A DNA stretch of 44,198 bases from Mesorhizobium sp. M7A.F.Ca.US.008.03.1.1 (GCF_003997495.1 NZ_RZRU01000036.1:1-44198), one strand, 5' to 3'. Positions 18,774 to 27,034 are shown, numbered from the stretch's first letter. Numbers and translations: made by a program. Notes: generated from the letters alone by a model not told the origin.

Positions 18774-18811
18774 AAAAAGGGGCGGAGCACTGGTTTGCTC
18801 CGCCCCTTTTT
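18774..18811. terminator. Bidirectional rho-independent terminator (DUF1062 gene / typA)
   Basis: Perfect 15-bp arms, 18774-18788 and 18797-18811, with an 8-base loop form a GC-rich stem. It is flanked by five A residues on one side and five T residues on the other, so it works as an intrinsic terminator in both directions. It lies three bases after the DUF1062 stop and 14 bases from the typA stop. Confidence 0.92.
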
Positions 18812-18825
18812 GGAAATAAAGAAGC

Positions 18826-20655
18826 TTACGCCGCGCCGACCACCTTGGCCGACTTCTCGAAGCGCTTGCGCTCGTTCGGATCGAGATAGAGTTTGCGCAG
18901 ACGGATGGTCTTCGGCGTCACCTCGACCAGTTCGTCGTCCTGGATCCAGGCCAAGGCCTTCTCCAGCGTCATGCGGATCGGCGGCGTCAGCTTGACCGCC
19001 TCGTCCTTGCCGGCGGCGCGGATGTTGGTCAGCTTCTTGCCCTTGAGCACGTTCACTTCGAGATCGTTGTCTCTGGAATGGATGCCGATGATCATGCCCT
19101 GATAGACCTTGACGCCGGGATCGATGACCATCGGGCCGCGGTCTTCCAGGTTCCACATGGCGTAGGCCACCGCCTCGCCCTGCTCGTTGGAGATCAGCAC
19201 GCCATTGGTGCGGCCGGGCAATTCGCCCTTGTAAGGCTCATAGGCATGGAACAGCCGGTTCATCACGGCGGTGCCGCGCGTGTCGGTCAACAGTTCCGAC
19301 TGGTAGCCGATCAGGCCGCGCGTCGGCGCGTGGAAGACGATGCGCTGGCGGTCGCCGCCCGATGGGCGCAGCTCGACCATCTCGGCCTTGCGCTCGGACA
19401 TCTTCTGCACGACGACGCCGGCATGCTCCTCGTCGACGTCGATGACGACTTCTTCGATTGGCTCGAGCAGGTCGCCATTTTCGGCCTCCTGCATGACGAC
19501 GCGCGGACGCGACACGGCAATCTCGAAACCCTCGCGGCGCATCGTCTCGATCAGCACGGCCAACTGCAATTCGCCACGGCCGGAGACGAAGAACGAATCC
19601 TTGTCAGGCGATTCCTCGATCTTCAGCGCGACATTGCCTTCGGCTTCGCGCAGCAGGCGGTCGCGGATGACGCGGCTGGTCACCTTGTCGCCTTCGGTGC
19701 CGGCCAGCGGACTGTCGTTGACCAGGAAGGACATGGTCACGGTCGGCGGATCGATCGGCTGCGCATGCAGCGGTTCGCTCACGCTCAGGTCGCAGAACGT
19801 GTCGGCGACGGTGCCCTTCGACAGGCCGGCAATGGCGACGATGTCGCCCGCCTGGGCTTCTTCGATCGGCTGGCGCTCGAGGCCGCGGAAGGCCAGGATC
19901 TTCGAAATACGGCCGGTTTCGATCTGGGTACCGTCATGGTGCAGCACCTTGACCGGCTGGTTGGCCTTCAGCGTGCCGCTCTCGATGCGGCCGGTGATGA
20001 TCCGGCCGAGGAACGGATTGGCTTCCAGGATGGTGCCGATCATGCGGAACGGGCCGGGATGAACGGTCGGCTCCGGCACATGCTTGATGACGAGGTCGAA
20101 TAGCGGCGCCAGCTGTTGGTCCTTCGGTCCTTCCGGATTTTCCGAAACCCAGCCATCGCGGCCTGAACCGTACAGAATCGGGAAGTCGAGCTGCTCGTCG
20201 GTGGCGTCGAGCGCGGCGAAAAGGTCGAACACCTCGTTGACCACCTCGACATGACGGGCGTCCGGACGGTCGATCTTGTTGATGACGACGATCGGCTTCA
20301 GGCCGACCTTGAGCGCCTTGCCGACGACGAACTTGGTCTGCGGCATCGGCCCTTCGGCGGCGTCGACCAGCACGATGGCCGAGTCCACCATAGACAGGAT
20401 GCGTTCGACCTCGCCGCCAAAATCAGCGTGGCCGGGGGTGTCGACGATGTTGATGCGGGTGTCCTTCCAGTCGACCGAGGTCGCCTTGGCCAGGATGGTG
20501 ATGCCGCGTTCCTTTTCGAGGTCGTTGGAATCCATGGCGCGCTCGGCGACGCGCTGGTTGTCTCGGAAGGAGCCGGACTGCTTCAAAAGCTGGTCGACCA
20601 GGGTGGTCTTTCCATGGTCGACGTGCGCGATGATCGCGATATTACGGATTTTCAT
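18826..20655 (-). CDS. typA: Ribosome-associated translational GTPase TypA/BipA
   Basis: This 609-residue GTPase is of the EF-G-like translation factor class and binds 70S ribosomes, supporting growth under stress and low temperature and 50S assembly. The G domain has the P-loop 'AHVDHGKTT' (10-18), the G3 motif 'DTPGH' (72-76) and 'NKID' (126-129). The EF-Tu-like domain 2, domains III and V, and the TypA-specific C-terminal domain follow; E. coli BipA is 607 residues. The frame is open for 12 more codons upstream, but the ATG at 20655 starts the canonical 'MKIRNIAIIAHVDHGK'. It is transcribed alone and ends at the shared terminator. Confidence 0.96.
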   Translation of the reverse strand: MKIRNIAIIAHVDHGKTTLVDQLLKQSGSFRDNQRVAERAMDSNDLEKERGITILAKATSVDWKDTRINIVDTPGHADFGGEVERILSMVDSAIVLVDAAEGPMPQTKFVVGKALKVGLKPIVVINKIDRPDARHVEVVNEVFDLFAALDATDEQLDFPILYGSGRDGWVSENPEGPKDQQLAPLFDLVIKHVPEPTVHPGPFRMIGTILEANPFLGRIITGRIESGTLKANQPVKVLHHDGTQIETGRISKILAFRGLERQPIEEAQAGDIVAIAGLSKGTVADTFCDLSVSEPLHAQPIDPPTVTMSFLVNDSPLAGTEGDKVTSRVIRDRLLREAEGNVALKIEESPDKDSFFVSGRGELQLAVLIETMRREGFEIAVSRPRVVMQEAENGDLLEPIEEVVIDVDEEHAGVVVQKMSERKAEMVELRPSGGDRQRIVFHAPTRGLIGYQSELLTDTRGTAVMNRLFHAYEPYKGELPGRTNGVLISNEQGEAVAYAMWNLEDRGPMVIDPGVKVYQGMIIGIHSRDNDLEVNVLKGKKLTNIRAAGKDEAVKLTPPIRMTLEKALAWIQDDELVEVTPKTIRLRKLYLDPNERKRFEKSAKVVGAA

Positions 20656-20852
20656 GTTCTGGTCTCGGAAGCGTTGCAGGCAGCAGGCCAAAAGGCGCTG
20701 CCTCTTTCGGTTGCGCGGCTCATACAGGGTTTTTCGCAGTTGCGAAAGAGGAGGCGCGTCACCAAATACTCATCAAATCTTAAGCATCTGCGTGTGAGAT
20801 GATTTCGTTAACCAAGGCGGGAACCTTTCAGGGCCCGGGCAGTTCGAACGTC

Positions 20853-21134
20853 ATGACCGATAAACTCAACCGATTCTGGCCGCTCATCGCGTCCGTTGCC
20901 TTCGCTGTCCTGCTGGCGGCCAACGCCGCGCAGTCGGCCGCGACGATGAAGGAATCACGGCCTGCCTTGCCGTCGGAGGCACAGTCGGCCGAGCAGATTT
21001 TCGCCGACGCGCCCGACGGCGTCGACCCGGTGGTGACCGGCCCGGTCAGCGCCGCCTTCAAGCAGCGGCGGGACACCGCCAACTGCGACAGCGCCGTCTG
21101 GCCGAATATCCCCATGGTCTGCTACCCGGACTAG
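20853..21134 (+). CDS. Small exported protein of unknown function
   Basis: The protein has 93 residues from the ATG at 20853. The N-terminus 'MTDKLNRFWPLIASVAF' and the hydrophobic run to about residue 30 form a signal peptide, probably cut near 'AQSAA'. The mature part is about 60 residues and acidic, with two cysteines near the end ('NCDSAVW', 'MVCYPD') that could form a disulfide. No domain is recognised. An in-frame ATG at 20799 would add 18 residues of no visible merit. Neither start has a good ribosome site. It is divergent from typA and converges on the phosphatase gene. Confidence 0.6.
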   Translation: MTDKLNRFWPLIASVAFAVLLAANAAQSAATMKESRPALPSEAQSAEQIFADAPDGVDPVVTGPVSAAFKQRRDTANCDSAVWPNIPMVCYPD

Positions 21135-21147
21135 GACGACTTTACCC

Positions 21148-21166
21148 CCCTTCCCTTTTGGAAGGG
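21148..21166. terminator. Hairpin between convergent small-protein and phosphatase genes
   Basis: Perfect 7-bp arms, cccttcc (21148-21154) and ggaaggg (21160-21166), enclose a 5-base loop in the 45-base gap between the two convergent stops. It is a plausible terminator for either transcript, without a long T-run. Confidence 0.5.
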
Positions 21167-21179
21167 CGAAAAGGCGCGC

Positions 21180-22754
21180 TTATGCCGACCGCACTGGGTC
21201 GAGCGTCACCTTGTAGAGTTCGTTGTCGTCGCGATCCATCAGCCGCACCGTCATCTGCTCGCTAGCGCCTGAAATATCGACCAGCCCGAAGAATTGCAGA
21301 CCAGCCGAGGGCGGCAGGTTCTGTCCCTGTTCGGCGGTCGGCGCCTTGATGAACTTCAGCTCCGGACCGAACGTCATGTCGAAATCGTTCGGCCCGAACG
21401 TTCCGGCATGGATCGGACCCGAGACGAATTCCCAGAATGGATTGAAATCCTGGAACTGCGCCTTGTCCGGGTTGTAATAATGCGCGGCCGTGTAATGCAC
21501 ATCTGCGGTGAGCCATACGGTGTTGCTGATGCCGGCATTCTTGATGAAGCGCAGCAGGTCGGCGATCTCGAGCTCGCGCCCTTTTGGCAGGCCATTGTCG
21601 CCATTGCTGACCGCTTCGGCGCCGACTTTCTTGGTGCCATCGTCCCAGACGACGAGGCCGAGCGGCATGTCGGCGGCGATGATTTTCCAGGTCGCCTTGG
21701 AATTCGCCAGTTCGCGCTTCAGCCATTTCGTCTGCTGTTCGCCGAGCATGCGCGATTGCGGCGTCATCTCGTCCTGCATGTCGGGACCGTTGGGGCCGCG
21801 ATAGGAACGCATGTCGAGGAAGAACACGTCAAGCAGCGGTCCATAAGCGATCTTGCGATAGACGCGGCCGGGCTCGGACGGTTCGTAGCGGATCGTCGTC
21901 ATCTCGTGGAAAGCGCGCGCCGCACGGGCCGCCAGCACGTGGATGGATTTTTCCGTATAGCGGCTGTCGGCGCTGAGATCCTTCGAATCCGACCAGTTGT
22001 TCAGAACTTCATGGTCGTCCCACTGGTAGAAGGTCGGGCAGATGGCGCTGAGGCCGAGCACGTTCCTGTCCATCATGTTGTATTTCCACTGGTCCCGGTA
22101 CTCCTCCAGCGTCTCGGCGACCTTGCGCTTGCCGTCGATCAGCACGACGTTCTTCCACTTGCCGCCGCCGGGCAGGTCGACCTCGTCCTTCATGGCGCCG
22201 TCGGCATAGATGGTGTCGCCAGAATGCAGGAAGAAGTCGGGCGTATGCTTGCCGATCGTGGCATAGGTCTTCATGCCGGTCTCGTCGATGCCCCAGCCCT
22301 GGCCGGCGGTGTCGCCCGACCAGGCAAAGCGGATGTCGCGCTTCGAGGCCGGCGCCGTCCTGAAGCGCCCGGTGATCGGCTCGGAAACGGCGTTGATGTC
22401 GGCGAGATCGGCTGCCGTCATCCGATAGAAGATGTCCTGGTCCGAAGCGAGGTCGGTGAGCAGGCGCTTGACCGTGTAATCGCTGGCCGGCGACGTATCG
22501 AGCGGCGCCAGGCGCGTTGCATTGGCGAAATTCTCCGTCGACGACACTTCGAACATGACGCGCGACGGGCGGTCGGTACGCGTCCACACCATGCCGCTGG
22601 TTGCGTCGACATCGCCCGACTGGACGCCATGGGTGAAGGCCGGCCGCTGGCTGGCGCGCGAATAGTAGGGCAGCGCCAGGCTCGAAACGCCGGCCAGGCC
22701 AACGGCGCCGGCGGAGGTGACGAAAGCGCGGCGGGTGATCGAGAGCTTGTTCAT
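21180..22754 (-). CDS. PhoD-like alkaline phosphatase, Tat-exported
   Basis: This 524-residue periplasmic phosphodiesterase/phosphatase belongs to the PhoD family. The N-terminus 'SITRRAFVTSAGAVGLAG' is a twin-arginine signal (R8, R9), as expected for a folded metalloenzyme. A fibronectin-like N-domain is followed by the metallophosphatase core: 'FAWSGDTAGQGWG' (143-155), 'HSGDTIYADG' (177-186), 'WDDHEVLNNW' (245-254) and 'WLTADVHYTAAHYY'. The first motif lacks the cysteine that binds iron in Bacillus PhoD; Asp148 is there instead. The ATG at 22754 follows an AGGAGAC site. No Pho box was recognised upstream. The gene stands alone. Confidence 0.88.
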   Translation of the reverse strand: MNKLSITRRAFVTSAGAVGLAGVSSLALPYYSRASQRPAFTHGVQSGDVDATSGMVWTRTDRPSRVMFEVSSTENFANATRLAPLDTSPASDYTVKRLLTDLASDQDIFYRMTAADLADINAVSEPITGRFRTAPASKRDIRFAWSGDTAGQGWGIDETGMKTYATIGKHTPDFFLHSGDTIYADGAMKDEVDLPGGGKWKNVVLIDGKRKVAETLEEYRDQWKYNMMDRNVLGLSAICPTFYQWDDHEVLNNWSDSKDLSADSRYTEKSIHVLAARAARAFHEMTTIRYEPSEPGRVYRKIAYGPLLDVFFLDMRSYRGPNGPDMQDEMTPQSRMLGEQQTKWLKRELANSKATWKIIAADMPLGLVVWDDGTKKVGAEAVSNGDNGLPKGRELEIADLLRFIKNAGISNTVWLTADVHYTAAHYYNPDKAQFQDFNPFWEFVSGPIHAGTFGPNDFDMTFGPELKFIKAPTAEQGQNLPPSAGLQFFGLVDISGASEQMTVRLMDRDDNELYKVTLDPVRSA

Positions 22755-22860
22755 GGCTGTCTCCTGGGTGGCTTGAACGTTGCCACCAAGGTCCAGCGTC
22801 AATGTTTCAGGCGCATCTCGGGATGATGAAGGTTTGATAACAATCGACAACCAAGCGGCT

Positions 22861-22885
22861 GATCTCCCCCCTCGTGGGGGAGATC
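22861..22885. repeat. Perfect palindrome with C5/G5 core
   Basis: Arms gatctccccc (22861-22870) and gggggagatc (22876-22885) enclose a 5-base loop. The element lies 17 bases after the stop of the minus-strand MFS gene and may terminate it. It is a relative of the ctccccctcaagggggga palindromes at 29910-30063 and 36223-36244. Confidence 0.65.
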
Positions 22886-22902
22886 AGCGCCCGCCGCCGC
22901 GC

Positions 22903-24186
22903 CTACGCCGCCTGCGGCTCCGGCTCGAATGCCGGCTTGCTGGTGTTGATCAGCAGCGAGATACAGGCAGCGGCGATTGCCGTCATGCCGGCGATCAGGA
23001 AGGCCAGTTCGTAATTGCCCTGCAACTCGCGCATGGTGCCACCAAAGGCGGCGGCTGTGGCTGCACCGATCTGGTGGCCGGCGACGATCCAGCCGAACAC
23101 GATCGGCCCGCTGCGGTCGCCGAACGCCTCATTGGCGAGCCTCAGCGTCGGCGGCACGGTGGCGATCCAGTCGAGACCGTAAAGCACGGCGAAGATGATC
23201 AGGCTGGTCGCCGAGAAACCGGAATAGGGCAGGTAGATCAGCGACAGGCCACGGATGCCGTAATAGACGCCGAGCAGCTTGCGCGGGTCGTAGCGATCGG
23301 TGAGCCAGCCCGACAATGTCGTGCCGATCAGGTCGAAAATGCCCATCATCGACAGCAGGCCGGCGGCCTGCACTTCGCCGATGCCCATGTCGCCGCAGAA
23401 CGCGATCAGATGCGTGCCGACCAGCCCGTTGGTGGTGAAGCCGCAGACGAAGAAGGTGGCGAACAGATACCAGAACACCCTTGTGCCGGCAGCGCGGCGC
23501 AGCGTGTTGAGCGTGTGCGCGAGGAAATTGCCTTGCGACGCGGGCGATGTCGGCGGCACGTCGTCGGCCTCGGCGCCATAACGCACCATGCCGATCGATG
23601 CCGGCCGCTCCGGCACCAGCAGCCAGACCAGCGGTATCAGGGCAGCGGTCGCGATCGCGACCGCTATGACAACCGGCTGCCAGCCGCCCGACTGCGCCAG
23701 AGCGGCGATCAGCGGTAGGAACACCAGCATGCCCGAGGCGCTGGAGGCCGACATCAATCCCATGACAAGGCCGCGATTGGTCTTGAACCAGCGGTTGACG
23801 ATAGTGGCGCCGAGCACGCTGGCGACAGCACCGGAACCAATGCCCGAGAACACGCCCCAGGTGATGAACAGATGCCACGGCTTGGTCATCAGCAGGCTGA
23901 GCGCGGTCGAGCCCGACATCACCACCAGCGAGGCGAGCAGCGTGCGGCGCAACCCGATGCGCTCCATCAAGGCTGCGGCAAATGGCCCCGTCAAACCGTA
24001 AAGCAGAATGCCGACACCGGCGGCCAGCGAGATGATGTCGCGGCGCCAGCCGAAACTGTTTTCCAGCGGCAGCATCATGACGGCGGGAGCGGACCGCAGG
24101 CCAGCCGCGACCAGCAGGCAGAGGAAGATGACGCCAACCACGACGAAAGCGTAGCGCTGGCCAAATGGGCGGGATTGAGCTATCAT
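22903..24186 (-). CDS. MFS transporter, monocarboxylate/OFA-like
   Basis: This membrane protein of about 427 residues has 12 predicted membrane segments. 'GLTGPFAAALMERIGLRRTLL' is the loop 2-3 signature, and 'GIGSGAVASVLGATIVNRWFKTNRGLVMGLMSA' resembles the oxalate/formate and monocarboxylate porter branch. The substrate is unknown. The frame runs upstream to 24267, but the ATG at 24186 starts just before the first membrane segment and leaves the operator region free. Gene order, divergence from a TetR gene and twin operators suggest it is the regulated target of that repressor, either efflux or uptake of the inducing compound. Confidence 0.82.
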   Translation of the reverse strand: MIAQSRPFGQRYAFVVVGVIFLCLLVAAGLRSAPAVMMLPLENSFGWRRDIISLAAGVGILLYGLTGPFAAALMERIGLRRTLLASLVVMSGSTALSLLMTKPWHLFITWGVFSGIGSGAVASVLGATIVNRWFKTNRGLVMGLMSASSASGMLVFLPLIAALAQSGGWQPVVIAVAIATAALIPLVWLLVPERPASIGMVRYGAEADDVPPTSPASQGNFLAHTLNTLRRAAGTRVFWYLFATFFVCGFTTNGLVGTHLIAFCGDMGIGEVQAAGLLSMMGIFDLIGTTLSGWLTDRYDPRKLLGVYYGIRGLSLIYLPYSGFSATSLIIFAVLYGLDWIATVPPTLRLANEAFGDRSGPIVFGWIVAGHQIGAATAAAFGGTMRELQGNYELAFLIAGMTAIAAACISLLINTSKPAFEPEPQAA

Positions 24187-24240
24187 GTTACTGACCGGTA
24201 CGTTGCAGGGTGGGAGCATGTATACGTACCGATCGGTAAC
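24187..24240. promoter_or_regulatory. Twin TetR-type operators between MFS and tetR genes
   Basis: Site 2, gtaccgatcggtaac (24226-24240), contains the perfect 12-bp palindrome taccgatcggta. Site 1, gttactgaccggtac (24187-24201), is the same 15-mer in reverse orientation with 13 of 15 matches. The centres are 39 bp apart, and site 1 directly abuts the MFS start codon. Such paired dyads in a divergent tetR region are the usual binding sites of a TetR dimer, here expected to repress both promoters. Confidence 0.75.
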
Positions 24241-24260
24241 ATTGTCAATCGAGTGACACG

Positions 24261-24878
24261 ATGCCAACCGACAAAAATATTGAACTGACCATCAGCGACG
24301 GTCATGCATCCGCTCCGCCGAAGGCCGCCAAGAAGATCCTCGATGTGGCCTATGACCTGTTCTACCGGCGCGGCATCAGGGCGATCGGCGTCGACGAGAT
24401 CGTCAAGCGTGCCGGCGTCACCAAGCCCAGCCTCTACCGTAGCTTTCCGTCCAAGGACGAGCTGGCCGCCTCCTATCTCAGGCAGTACGATCTTGAATAT
24501 TGGGAGCGTTTCGACGAGGCGGTCGCCGCTCATCCCGGCGACCCGCGCGCGCAGATTAAGGCTTTCCTGACCCGCATCGGCAAGCGCACGCAGGTGGCGG
24601 ACTATCGCGGCTGCGGCATGACAAATGCGGCGGTCGAATATCCCGACCACAGCCATCCGGCCCGCGTGGTCAGCGAGGCCAACAAGCAGGAATTGCGCCG
24701 TCGCCTGCGCGCCATGGCGGTTGAGATGGGCGCGCAAGACCCTGACACGCTCGGCGACGGCCTGCTGCTGCTGATCGAGGGCGCCTATATCAGCGGCCAG
24801 CTGTTCGGGCTCGGCGGCCCGGCGCAAGCGGTTTCCCGCAACGCCGACCTGCTGATCGAAGCCAGCTTGAAGAAATAG
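24261..24878 (+). CDS. TetR/AcrR-family transcriptional repressor
   Basis: This 205-residue regulator has an N-terminal helix-turn-helix at about residues 20-70 ('ILDVAYDLFYRRGIRAIGVD', then 'IVKRAGVTKPSLYRSFPSKD'), the standard TetR DNA-binding domain. The C-terminal ligand domain has 'YRGCGMTNAAVEYPD' and 'LIEGAYISGQLFG', a common subtype with a poorly known ligand. It is divergent from the MFS gene and begins 20 bases after the twin operators, so autoregulation is likely. The ATG lacks a strong ribosome site. The next gene starts 45 bases downstream on the same strand. Confidence 0.92.
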   Translation: MPTDKNIELTISDGHASAPPKAAKKILDVAYDLFYRRGIRAIGVDEIVKRAGVTKPSLYRSFPSKDELAASYLRQYDLEYWERFDEAVAAHPGDPRAQIKAFLTRIGKRTQVADYRGCGMTNAAVEYPDHSHPARVVSEANKQELRRRLRAMAVEMGAQDPDTLGDGLLLLIEGAYISGQLFGLGGPAQAVSRNADLLIEASLKK

Positions 24879-24923
24879 CGTTTGGCGCTACGCTGCGGCG
24901 GCTTGCAACGGAGATTGACCGCC

Positions 24924-25517
24924 ATGCGTGCCATTCTGATCCCGCTTGTTCTGGTCGGTCTCGGACAGGCGGCGCAAGCCGACGGCATTTCCAGCGCCTA
25001 CACCGATCTGGATTCGAAAAAGGACTGCGTGACCTACGCACAGGCAGAAGAAGGCGACGGCGACTGGGCCGAACTCGCCTGTTCGGGCTATCGCGGCTAT
25101 CCCGTGCTGATCGCCTATGACGACGCCCGTGAATCGCTGTTCTACGGCTTTCCGCCCGGCGGCGACATGACGAGGGTCTGGGAAAGCTTTTCCGGCTTCA
25201 ATTCGTCCGGAGCCAAGATCGAATGGCGCATCGAGACCAAGGGCGACAAGGCAGTGCCCTATGCCGCCATCCATCGCCGCTCGATCAGCAATCCCGAGGA
25301 CGAGAAAAAGCCGACCGAGGTGCTGCTCGTCGCCAAGGTCGGCCAGATGGATGCCCGCGACGGCTGCACCGTCGGCCTGGTGCTGGCCACCGGCAATCCC
25401 GCCGCCAACGACCAGGCGCGCAAGCTTGCCGACGACAAGGCACGCACCTTCGCCTGCGGCAAGGACAGACACGCCGTCATCGGCAAAGTGCCGGCTTTCG
25501 GCCGGGTGGATAATTAA
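24924..25517 (+). CDS. Secreted protein of unknown function
   Basis: The protein has 197 residues. A signal peptide (residues 1-19, 'MRAILIPLVLVGLGQAAQA') is followed by a soluble domain with four cysteines (C35, C53, and two in 'DGCTV' and 'FACGK') that could make two disulfides in the periplasm. No known domain is recognised. The ATG at 24924 follows a GGAG site; the open frame begins at 24882 but would put charged residues before the signal peptide. It follows the TetR gene by 45 bases and may be co-transcribed, but nothing in the sequence links its role to the transporter. Confidence 0.75.
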   Translation: MRAILIPLVLVGLGQAAQADGISSAYTDLDSKKDCVTYAQAEEGDGDWAELACSGYRGYPVLIAYDDARESLFYGFPPGGDMTRVWESFSGFNSSGAKIEWRIETKGDKAVPYAAIHRRSISNPEDEKKPTEVLLVAKVGQMDARDGCTVGLVLATGNPAANDQARKLADDKARTFACGKDRHAVIGKVPAFGRVDN

Positions 25518-25547
25518 GCACAGTGGAGGTTGGCCATCGCGCCCGTA

Positions 25548-25759
25548 GCTTCGTCATGCACGGTCGGAGCAAGGAGCGTAGCGACGCGGCGCAGACCCCT
25601 GGAGCTGCTCCGCAGCCCAAGGGATCCATGCCGCGACCTCAACACCGCCGCAGCGTTGCAGAATTCCGTTCCGCCGCGCACGTCGCTTGGCGTCACGGCA
25701 TGGATACCAGGGTCTCCGCGACGCCGCTTTGCGGCTGCTCCGCCCTGGTATGACGAAGC
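25548..25759. repeat. Mosaic palindromic intergenic element with 10-bp terminal inverted repeats
   Basis: The block is bounded by gcttcgtcat (25548-25557) and atgacgaagc (25750-25759), a perfect 10-bp inverted pair. Inside are nested dyads. One is ggatccatgccgcgac on the left against a near-complement before the right end. The others are gctgc/gcagc, gccgc/gcggc and ccaggg/ccctgg. It fills the space between the secreted-protein gene and ppa and ends four bases from the ppa stop. It carries no gene and resembles non-autonomous repeats scattered in Mesorhizobium genomes (recalled, not searched). Confidence 0.6.
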
Positions 25760-25763
25760 CCAG

Positions 25764-26297
25764 CTACTTGCTCGCCTTGGCCCGCTCGATCGCGTCGACG
25801 ATCATCTTCTTGGCATATTTGGAATCGTGCCAGCCTTCGATCTTGACCCATTTGCCGGGCTCGAGATCCTTGTAGTGCTCGAAGAAGTGCTGCACCTGCT
25901 GGCGCGTGATGTCGGGCAGCTGAGTGTATTCGGTGACGTTCTCGTAGCGCAGCGTCAGTTTGGGCGACGGCACGGCGATGATCTTCTCATCCTGACCGGC
26001 ATTGTCTTCCATGATCAGCACGCCGATCGGCCGCACGTTGATGACGCAGCCCGGCACCAGCGCGCGCGTGTTGCAGACCAGCACGTCGATCGGATCGCCG
26101 TCGCCCGACAGCGTGTGCGGCACGAAGCCGTAATTGCCGGGGTAGCGCATCGAGGTGTGCAGGAAGCGGTCGACGAACAGCGTGCCGGCCTCCTTGTCCA
26201 TCTCGTACTTGATCGGCTCGCCGCCGATCGGCACCTCGATGATGACGTTGACGTCCTCAGGCGGATTCTTTCCGCTGGCTATGGCTTCGATGCGCAT
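25764..26297 (-). CDS. ppa: Inorganic pyrophosphatase
   Basis: This 177-residue family I soluble pyrophosphatase hydrolyses PPi to two phosphates with Mg2+, pulling biosynthetic reactions forward. The signature 'DGDPIDV' gives metal-binding Asp at 66, 68 and 71. 'IKYEMDKEAGTLFVDRFL' carries the active-site Lys, Glu and Arg residues, and 'MRYPGNYGFVP' the substrate-binding tyrosines. Length matches the prokaryotic hexameric enzymes. It is transcribed alone, with a mosaic repeat directly after the stop. Confidence 0.96.
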   Translation of the reverse strand: MRIEAIASGKNPPEDVNVIIEVPIGGEPIKYEMDKEAGTLFVDRFLHTSMRYPGNYGFVPHTLSGDGDPIDVLVCNTRALVPGCVINVRPIGVLIMEDNAGQDEKIIAVPSPKLTLRYENVTEYTQLPDITRQQVQHFFEHYKDLEPGKWVKIEGWHDSKYAKKMIVDAIERAKASK

Positions 26298-26410
26298 GGC
26301 TTAAAATCCCTCTCTCGATGGACGATCGATAGCGGGCGGCGCGTCATGGTGCAATGCGGCGAATGGTGCTGGGTGCGAAGGGAACGCCCAATTGCCGAAA
26401 GGCCGGGCTG

Positions 26411-26917
26411 TCATTCCCAGACGAAAGCGACCTTCTTGAGCGCCTTCTGCTCGAAGATCTCGACGCCTTCCGCAACGTCGCGGCCACCGGCGCCGGCATA
26501 GAAGGCAAGCGCGTTCTGGTTGTCCTCCAGCGCCCAAACCACCATGCCTTTCAGCCCGTGATCGGCCAGCCGCGCCTTGGCCGCCGAAAACAGGCGGCTG
26601 CCGAGCCCGATGCCCTGATATTCCGGACGCAGGTACAATTCGTAGATTTCGCCTTGCTGCCTGAGTTCACGAGCGCGGTTCTTGCCGATCGTCGCATAGC
26701 CGGCGATCTTGCCGCCGATTTCGACGACGAGAACGGTGGCGGCGCGTCGAATCGCATTCGCCCACCAGTCGGCGCCTCGACGGTTGATCATCGATGTCAG
26801 GGTCCGGTGCGGAATGATGCCGGAATAGGCGCCGCGCCAGGCCTCCAGATGCACCTCGGCGATGGCACTGGCATCGCGCGGGTCGGCTTTCCGGATGTCG
26901 ATCGTCAGCGTATTCAT
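26411..26917 (-). CDS. GNAT-family N-acetyltransferase
   Basis: This 168-residue protein has the GNAT fold: 'DIRKADPRDASAIAEVHLEA' is the N-terminal strand and helix, and 'IYELYLRPEYQGIGLGSRL' is motif A with the acetyl-CoA pyrophosphate loop Q-G-I-G-L-G. 'ALEDNQNALAFYAGAGG' is motif B. The acceptor is unknown. The gene lies between ppa and the LemA/TPM operon on the same strand, separated from both by more than 100 bases; the hairpins at 26981-27025 suggest it has its own promoter. Confidence 0.88.
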   Translation of the reverse strand: MNTLTIDIRKADPRDASAIAEVHLEAWRGAYSGIIPHRTLTSMINRRGADWWANAIRRAATVLVVEIGGKIAGYATIGKNRARELRQQGEIYELYLRPEYQGIGLGSRLFSAAKARLADHGLKGMVVWALEDNQNALAFYAGAGGRDVAEGVEIFEQKALKKVAFVWE

Positions 26918-26980
26918 GATTTGTTAACCATAAACCCGCATCGCCCGATTGCAAGAGTCCGGGCGGCCCGCCGGCTGCTT

Positions 26981-27025
26981 TCTCACAGGCGATCATCGCC
27001 TCAGTGAGAGGCTTCTAGGCCTCTC
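26981..27025 (-). terminator. Two overlapping hairpins after the LemA/TPM operon
   Basis: The first (26981-27009) pairs tctcac-aggcgat with atcgcct-ca-gtgaga around one base, with a 2-base bulge. The second (27006-27025) pairs gagaggc with gcctctc. They share 27006-27009, so only one can form fully at a time. They lie just downstream of the last TPM gene and are the probable end of that operon's transcript. Confidence 0.5.
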
Positions 27026-27034
27026 CGGAAGAAC

